Shown: one piece after another, positions 50,369 through 55,624 of the stretch
Position numbering within the stretch: the stretch's first letter is position 1
Layout: the number at the start of each line of letters is the position of its first letter
NCBI RefSeq assembly: GCF_001552435.1
Contig: NZ_BCRE01000051.1
Location: 1-55,624 of the forward strand
Direction of reading: 5' to 3'
DNA from: Kribbia dieselivorans NBRC 106261
GTDB lineage: Bacteria; Actinomycetota; Actinomycetes; Actinomycetales; Dermatophilaceae
DNA length: 55,624 bases
Program-made: the position numbers and the translations under genes
The notes under the pieces: model-generated
What the model saw: only the letters and a program-made list of their open reading frames with translations
The model's database searches: none
Told to the model about the DNA's origin: nothing

Positions 50369-50369
<1 letters not shown>
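49461..50369 (-). CDS. ftsX: Cell division protein FtsX
   Basis: A 302-residue membrane protein that with FtsE transmits ATP hydrolysis to cell-wall hydrolases. An N-terminal helix (LSTALAVVLVTLVSVYLLGL) is followed by an extracytoplasmic domain of ~150 residues (YWYDRVQVSIYLCTDTSAQP onwards), then three helices near the C-terminus including VLLAALMALCAVLLMGTTI. FTRRREISIMKLVGASNWTI is the conserved cytoplasmic coupling loop. The ATG at 50369 shares one base with the ftsE stop (TGATG). Confidence 0.94.
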
Positions 50370-51229
<860 letters not shown>

Positions 51230-51388
51230 GCGGAGGTGGGGTCCTTGCCGGTCGGGAGCGTGTGACCACCGTCCACCTTAGGGCGCTGAGCCCGACACGC
51301 ACGTCGGGGCCACATCGTGGCGTGTCGCGCGGGGACGACGCTCCGTCAGGTGTGGTGGCCGGCGGATGAGCGATGGCCCCGACTCGCC

Positions 51389-51940
51389 CTAGGCCAGGTG
51401 CAACTCGGCGTCGCCCGGTCCGAGGGCCATTCGGGTGAACGTCACGACCAGGCCGGCGCGCTCCGGGGCAGCGGCGTAGAGGCCGGCGAAGGCAGTCGCG
51501 TCGGGCGGGAACGGGGCGAGCCGGACCAATTGCCACGACTGGCCCGCGCTTCTGGCGCGAAAGATGAGCGCGTCGCCGATGCGGGACACGCGCAACGTGA
51601 CCACACGGCCGGCCCACTGGGGAACGGGCGCGCACGACCAGTCCGAGCGGGGCAGCGTGGCGACCGCCCCGATCTGGGGCAGACCGTCGCTGATCTCGAC
51701 GCCGGCCTTGACCCACGTCTCCTCATCGGCCCGTACCAGCACGCCCGCCTGATCGTAAAGATCGTCGTAGTCGACGAGGAAGTCCACTTCCATCGACTCG
51801 CCCGCTTGAAACGGGACCAGCAGAGCGTGGCCGGAGTGACGCCGAAATCCGTAGTGCGTATCGGCCCAGAAGTCGCTGCCCTCGGCGCACTCCACCAGGA
51901 GGTGTCCGTTCTCCTCACATGACCGCGGGGGCGGGTTCAA
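51389..51940 (-). CDS. DUF1349 domain-containing protein, start codon unclear
   Basis: A ~183-residue beta-sandwich (concanavalin-like) protein of the DUF1349 family: DFWADTHYGFRRHSGHALL, MEVDFLVDYDDLYDQAGVLV and DEETWVKAGVEISDG are diagnostic. The family normally begins W-L-N-x-P-P-R. Here the codons for PWSGTWLNPPPR are present and in the same frame as prfB, but between the prfB stop (51983) and TTG 51940 there is no ATG, GTG or TTG. TTG 51940 would start inside the conserved motif; CTG at 51973, with CGGAG four bases upstream, would keep it intact. Function unknown, probably carbohydrate binding or hydrolysis (inference). Confidence 0.8.
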   Translation of the reverse strand: MNPPPRSCEENGHLLVECAEGSDFWADTHYGFRRHSGHALLVPFQAGESMEVDFLVDYDDLYDQAGVLVRADEETWVKAGVEISDGLPQIGAVATLPRSDWSCAPVPQWAGRVVTLRVSRIGDALIFRARSAGQSWQLVRLAPFPPDATAFAGLYAAAPERAGLVVTFTRMALGPGDAELHLA

Positions 51941-51982
51941 CCATGTTCCCGACCACGGCGCCGGCGACGTCAGGACGCTCCG

Positions 51983-53101
51983 TCAGGCGTTGGCATTTTC
52001 CTTGGCCTGCTCGATGCGCCAGCGGATGCCGGCCTCGATGAACTCGTCGATGTCGCCGTCGAAGACCGCGGTCGGGTTTCCGGTCTCGTGGTTGGTGCGC
52101 AGGTCCTTGACCATCTGGTACGGGTTGAGCACGTAGGAGCGCATCTGGTCACCCCACGAGGCCTTGATGTCGCCGGCGAGTTCCTTCTTCGCGGCGGCCT
52201 CCTCGGCCTTCTTCTGCAGCAGCAGGCGCGACTGCAGCACGCGCAGCGCGGCGGCGCGGTTCTGGATCTGCGACTTCTCGTTCTGCATCGAGACGACGAT
52301 GCCCGTGGGGATGTGCGTCATGCGCACCGCCGAGTCGGTGGTGTTGACGCTTTGACCGCCGGGGCCGGACGAGCGGAAGACGTCGACCTTGATCTCGTTC
52401 TCGGGGATGTCCACGTGGTCGGTGCTCTCGATGAGCGGGATGACCTCGACGGCGGCGAACGACGTCTGGCGGCGGCCCTGGTTGTCGAACGGGCTGATGC
52501 GCACGAGACGGTGGGTGCCCCCCTCGACCGAGAGGTTGCCGTAGGCGTAGGGCACGTTGACCTCGAAGGTCACCGACTTCAGGCCGGCCTCCTCGGCGTA
52601 GGAGGTGTCCATGACCTTGACCGGGTAGTGGTGGCGCTCGGCCCAGCGCAGGTACATGCGCAGGAGCATCTCGGCGAAGTCGGCGGCGTCGACCCCGCCG
52701 GCGCCGGCGCGGATCGTCACGACTGCGGCTCGCTCGTCGTACTCCCCCGACAGCAGGGTGCGTACCTCGAGTTCACCGACGGCCTTGGTGATCTTGCCCA
52801 GTTCGGCCTCGGCCTCGGCGAGGGTGTCGGCGTCGTTCTCCTCACGGCCCATCTCGACGAGGACCTCGAGGTCCTCGATGCGCTGGTCCATGTCGGTGAC
52901 ACGGGTGAACTCGGCCTTGGCCCGGCTCAGCGCGGAGGTGACCTGCTGGGCCTTCTCCTGGTCGTCCCACAGGTCGGGCGCGGCGGACTGCTGCTCAAGG
53001 TCGTGGATCTGCGCCTCCAACGCGGCGAGGTCCGTCACCTCCCGCACGGAACTCATCGTCGTGCGGAGGTCCTGGATCTCTTGGTCGAAGTCAACAGCCA
53101 C
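51983..53101 (-). CDS. prfB: Peptide chain release factor 2
   Basis: A 372-residue class I release factor for [22 protein letters not shown] includes the SPF stop-codon-reading tripeptide, and [20 protein letters not shown] includes the catalytic GGQ. The gene is read in one frame without the programmed +1 frameshift found in many bacteria. The start is GTG 53101 ([15 protein letters not shown]), giving normal length; the frame stays open to 53191 only as antisense-like sequence overlapping the AI-2E gene. Its own stop is UGA. Confidence 0.95.
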   Translation of the reverse strand: MAVDFDQEIQDLRTTMSSVREVTDLAALEAQIHDLEQQSAAPDLWDDQEKAQQVTSALSRAKAEFTRVTDMDQRIEDLEVLVEMGREENDADTLAEAEAELGKITKAVGELEVRTLLSGEYDERAAVVTIRAGAGGVDAADFAEMLLRMYLRWAERHHYPVKVMDTSYAEEAGLKSVTFEVNVPYAYGNLSVEGGTHRLVRISPFDNQGRRQTSFAAVEVIPLIESTDHVDIPENEIKVDVFRSSGPGGQSVNTTDSAVRMTHIPTGIVVSMQNEKSQIQNRAAALRVLQSRLLLQKKAEEAAAKKELAGDIKASWGDQMRSYVLNPYQMVKDLRTNHETGNPTAVFDGDIDEFIEAGIRWRIEQAKENANA

Positions 53102-53112
53102 GAGGAGCGAGT

Positions 53113-54315
53113 CTACCGCCCCGGTTCGGGCTCGACGTTTCGCTCGAACTTGTCGTCCTTGTCGCCGGCCTTGAGGAACTGGTTGACCCACTGGGCCGAC
53201 GGGTCGCGATCGAGGAGCAGGGACTTGACGAGCAGGGTCAGCGGGATGGCCAGCAGCGCGCCGAGCGGGCCGAAGATGAACGACCAGAACACCAACGACA
53301 GGAACGCGGTGGTCGGGTTGATGCCGACGGCGTCACCGGTGAACTTCGGCTGCAGGATGGACTGGATCGAGAAGTTGAGCACCGAGTACGCGATGATGAC
53401 GATCACCGCGTCGACCCAGCCGCCGTGGAGCAGCGCCATCAGCGCCGGCGGGATCAGCCCGAGCACGAACCCGATGTTGGGGATGTAGTTGGTCACGAAC
53501 GCCCAGAGCCCGAAGGTGACCGCCAGCGGGACTCCGATGATCCACAGGGCGACGACGTCGAGTGCGGCGACGATGAGACCGAAGACGGTCGAGACGACCC
53601 AGTAGGTGCGCACGCGGGAGCCGAAGTCGACGAGGGCGTCGGCGACGTCGGGCTTGTCCTTGTGCACGTTCTTGAGCCGGTCGCTGAACCCGACGGTGTC
53701 CATCGTCAGGAAGACCATGACGGTGAGCAGGAAGAGGACCTGACTGGTCGTGCTGCTCAGGGTGTTCGCCAACGTCTGGACCAGACCGGTGAGCTGCTTG
53801 TAGTCGAAGTTCTTGACCTGCGACTCGATCTGGTCCTTGCTCAGACCCAGCCGCTCGGCCAGCGCGATGCCGTCCTGGAGGAGGGCGTTGAACTTGCCGG
53901 AGTACTGGGGCATCGTCTCGGCGAGTCGAGCCACGGCCAGACCCATGCTGCCGACGAACAGGACGAGGATGCCGTAGAGCAGGAAGAGCAGGAGCGTCGC
54001 GGCCGCCCACTTCGGCAGGAAGCGAGCGGTGCGCTTGTAGATCGGGTACACCGCGATGACGAGCGTGATTGCCAGGAACGTCGGCGCGAGGATGCTGCTG
54101 ACGGTGCGCAGACCGGCCATCGCGACGACGGCGGCGGCCAGGCCGATGAGCAGCGTCAGGGTCGGGCTCAAGCGGGCGATGGTCGGCGACGCCTGGGGGT
54201 GCTCGTGCTGGTGGCTCGGATCCGGGGTGTCGTCGACGATCTGTCGGACGGTGACCGCGCTGGAGCCGGAGGGCGCGGGGGCGGGCGTGGAGGTGTCCTG
54301 CTCCGGGTCGGTCAC
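53113..54315 (-). CDS. AI-2E family transporter (TqsA/PerM-like permease)
   Basis: A 400-residue membrane protein with about eight helices, for example [40 protein letters not shown] and [20 protein letters not shown], and the family region [20 protein letters not shown]. Members include exporters and sodium/proton antiporters; the substrate is unknown. GTG 54315 was chosen because AAGGAG lies seven bases upstream, against GTG 54360 without a site. It ends 11 bases before the prfB start. Confidence 0.9.
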   Translation of the reverse strand: MTDPEQDTSTPAPAPSGSSAVTVRQIVDDTPDPSHQHEHPQASPTIARLSPTLTLLIGLAAAVVAMAGLRTVSSILAPTFLAITLVIAVYPIYKRTARFLPKWAAATLLLFLLYGILVLFVGSMGLAVARLAETMPQYSGKFNALLQDGIALAERLGLSKDQIESQVKNFDYKQLTGLVQTLANTLSSTTSQVLFLLTVMVFLTMDTVGFSDRLKNVHKDKPDVADALVDFGSRVRTYWVVSTVFGLIVAALDVVALWIIGVPLAVTFGLWAFVTNYIPNIGFVLGLIPPALMALLHGGWVDAVIVIIAYSVLNFSIQSILQPKFTGDAVGINPTTAFLSLVFWSFIFGPLGALLAIPLTLLVKSLLLDRDPSAQWVNQFLKAGDKDDKFERNVEPEPGR

Positions 54316-54438
54316 CGGTGGCTCCTTGGGTGCGGCAGTCGGGTGGGCACAGTCTGTCACCGGTAGGGACAGAACGGCGGATCGACTCCCCGGAACTGCA
54401 CGCGCGGGTGGCGCGTCGGCGGCCGGGCCGCGCGCCGG

Positions 54439-55011
54439 TCAGGCGATGCGACGCTCCGGCTGGTCCTGGCCCGGGTCGATCGATCCCGTTGTGGTGTCGA
54501 GATGAATGGGGGCGGTCTGCGGCTCCGGCTTGCCGTTGGCGAAAACGAACCACCGCATCGCGGTGTACATGAACACGGCCTCGCACGCACCGGCGAGGAG
54601 GCGCGCGCCCCAGTAGGGCACGCCGACGGTGGTCAGGCCCGAGCCGATGCCGAGGATGATGGCCGTGTAGTTGATCGCCACGGTGAGCACGTACCGGGCG
54701 GACTGCCGCCCGACATGGCCCTCTGCGCGGAAGTTGAGCCACTTGTTGAGCACGAACGCGGCGCACAGCGCGATGACGTAGCCGAGCGTCACGGCCACCG
54801 GGTTGGGCAGGTGCAGTTGCGTGTAGAAGAAGGAGAGCAGCGCCAAGTCAAGGGCGAAGGTCGTCGAGTTCACCATCGCGAACCCGATCGCGGTGTGCGG
54901 GATGTAACGCTGCAGCCACGCGGGCAGCAGGCTGCGCAGCCAGACCGTCAGGTCATGGAACCGATCGGCCGCGCTGCGGCGGGCCGGTGTGGCGTGTGCG
55001 CTCTCCCCCAT
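54439..55011 (-). CDS. GtrA family membrane protein
   Basis: A 190-residue protein with four transmembrane helices: AMVNSTTFALDLALLSFFY, VAVTLGYVIALCAAFVLNKW, YVLTVAINYTAIILGIGSGL and ARLLAGACEAVFMYTAMRWF. GtrA-type proteins help flip polyprenyl-linked sugars, often for cell-surface glycan decoration. No glycosyltransferase partner is adjacent. It begins MGESAHATPARRSAAD, with a positively charged N-terminus. Confidence 0.9.
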   Translation of the reverse strand: MGESAHATPARRSAADRFHDLTVWLRSLLPAWLQRYIPHTAIGFAMVNSTTFALDLALLSFFYTQLHLPNPVAVTLGYVIALCAAFVLNKWLNFRAEGHVGRQSARYVLTVAINYTAIILGIGSGLTTVGVPYWGARLLAGACEAVFMYTAMRWFVFANGKPEPQTAPIHLDTTTGSIDPGQDQPERRIA

Positions 55012-55079
55012 GCGCCGACCCTTTCAGCGAAGTCTGAACACAGTCTGACTTTACTCTCGCCGGCCGGAGCGTCGTGTGG

Positions 55080-55499
55080 TCACCTCGCGCCTGAGCTGGC
55101 TACAGCCCGTTTCCCGCCAGCGCGGAGGGGTCGCTTCAACCGCGCGCGCCTGCTCTGCACGCGGCGATTGATCGTGCGCTTCGAGGCTGGGCTGGCCGTC
55201 GTGCCCTTCTCATTCACGACGATCGTCACGATGCCGTGACGGGCCAGTCGTTGCAGAGTTTCCAATGCCGGCACGTGGTCACCGCGTTCGAGGCGGGCCA
55301 CGTGGGGCTGCTTCCACCCCAACAGGCGGCCGAGCTCAGACTGCGTGAGTCGATGCTTGGCCCTGAAATCCACCACGATCGCGCTCACGGCACTGGCCAG
55401 CGCCAGCCGATCCACCTCGGCGGCGTATTCAGGGTCGTGATCCCTTCGCTGGGCGCTGATCTCATCGTGGGTGGCAAGGTGCGAGAGCTTCATGGCCAT
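55080..55499 (-). CDS. XRE-family helix-turn-helix protein, probable antitoxin
   Basis: A 139-residue protein. Residues ~45-85 hold the helix-turn-helix (RLTQSELGRLLGWKQPHVAR followed by LERGDHVPAL), typical of HigA-type antitoxins. The C-terminal 40 residues are very basic (NRRVQSRRARLKRP), unusual for the family. The ATG at 55499 shares its A with the TAA of the upstream frame (TAATG), which is the toxin-first order of HigBA-type modules. It probably represses its own promoter, outside the window. Confidence 0.82.
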   Translation of the reverse strand: MAMKLSHLATHDEISAQRRDHDPEYAAEVDRLALASAVSAIVVDFRAKHRLTQSELGRLLGWKQPHVARLERGDHVPALETLQRLARHGIVTIVVNEKGTTASPASKRTINRRVQSRRARLKRPLRAGGKRAVASSGAR

Positions 55500-55624
55500 T
55501 ACTCCTGATCCAGTTCTGCAAGGCGCCGTTCTGCCGCCTCACAGGATTTCGCGAAGCCGCGCGGGTCAGACTCCGCTTCCGGCGCATAAGCACCGATGAC
55601 GAATGTGTTGCCAAACTGTCGATA
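55499..55624 (-). CDS. C-terminal part of a probable RelE/HigB-type toxin (runs off the window)
   Basis: Forty-one codons before a TAA at 55501-55499 encode a frame entering from the window edge, with FVIGAYAPEAESDP then SCEAAERRLAELDQE. The ending helix of alternating Ala/Glu/Arg is typical of phage-derived Gp49-like/HigB toxins, where it reads A-x-x-R-x-x-x. The one-base overlap with the antitoxin supports a TA operon. Family assignment rests on context as much as on sequence. Confidence 0.6.
   Translation of the reverse strand, partial: YRQFGNTFVIGAYAPEAESDPRGFAKSCEAAERRLAELDQE

Noticed and set aside
52980-53101. Programmed +1 frameshift in prfB
   Set aside because: The gene reads through in one frame with no early in-frame TGA and no CTTTGAC-like slippery site.

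Overview
The window is about 55.6 kb of very GC-rich, densely packed chromosomal DNA from an actinobacterium. The gene content (treXYZ, an EttA-type ABC-F protein, paired dynamin-like GTPases, an orn/PrsW/tRNA cluster, a pncB-clpS-DUF2017-murI-rph-rdgB block and a prfB-ftsE-ftsX-smpB block), the many GTG starts and ATGA/GTGA gene overlaps, and a tmRNA tag ending in ALAA all point to the Micrococcales. The Dermatophilaceae/Intrasporangiaceae are the likely neighbourhood, but this is inference and the genus is not resolved. No rRNA, CRISPR array, insertion sequence, prophage or classical biosynthetic cluster is visible, and no gene-free stretch exceeds 300 bases.

Layout, left to right. 1-5.3 kb: the tip of a divergent gene, then a RecQ-family helicase, acyl-CoA thioesterase II and an MFS exporter with Ig-like C-terminal repeats. 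5.3-11.8 kb: treX-treY-treZ on the minus strand, which turns alpha-glucan into trehalose. 12-15.1 kb: a MobA-like nucleotidyltransferase, a TetR regulator behind a palindrome, and EttA. 15.1-19.2 kb: a second-type SSB and two tandem membrane-anchored dynamin-like GTPases. 19.3-22.6 kb: tRNA-Arg, PrsW protease, oligoribonuclease, tRNA-Lys, a CopC-like surface protein and tRNA-His. 22.6-27.3 kb: a VOC protein, DUF3618, Bcp peroxiredoxin, the cobalt ECF importer cbiM-N-Q-O, an SRPBCC protein and tRNA-Leu.

27.3-34.8 kb matches the pncB / clpS-DUF2017-murI-MBL-rph-rdgB order known from mycobacteria, but without mec-cysO-cysM and with an AbiEi/DUF559 gene lodged between rph and the MBL gene. 34.8-41.7 kb: an LLM oxidoreductase, an unassigned conserved protein, an RDD membrane protein, an SF2 helicase with a DUF3039 partner, a YqgE/AlgH protein and a DEAD-box RNA helicase with an arginine-rich repeat tail. 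41.8-54.3 kb: tmRNA, an MDR-family oxidoreductase, pyruvate carboxylase, CsbD, SmpB, an M23 peptidase, FtsX, FtsE, a DUF1349 gene, release factor 2 and an AI-2E family permease. The right edge has a GtrA protein and the antitoxin plus truncated toxin of a TA module.

Non-coding points that stand out: gene ends are marked by unusually long, near-perfect hairpins with tiny loops. Two of them (5234-5283 and 49382-49431) have the same 24+2+24 architecture and the same 11 outer bases. The DUF1349 gene downstream of prfB has no ordinary start codon ahead of its conserved N-terminus. The leader of cbiM carries short motifs resembling the 3' part of a cobalamin riboswitch.
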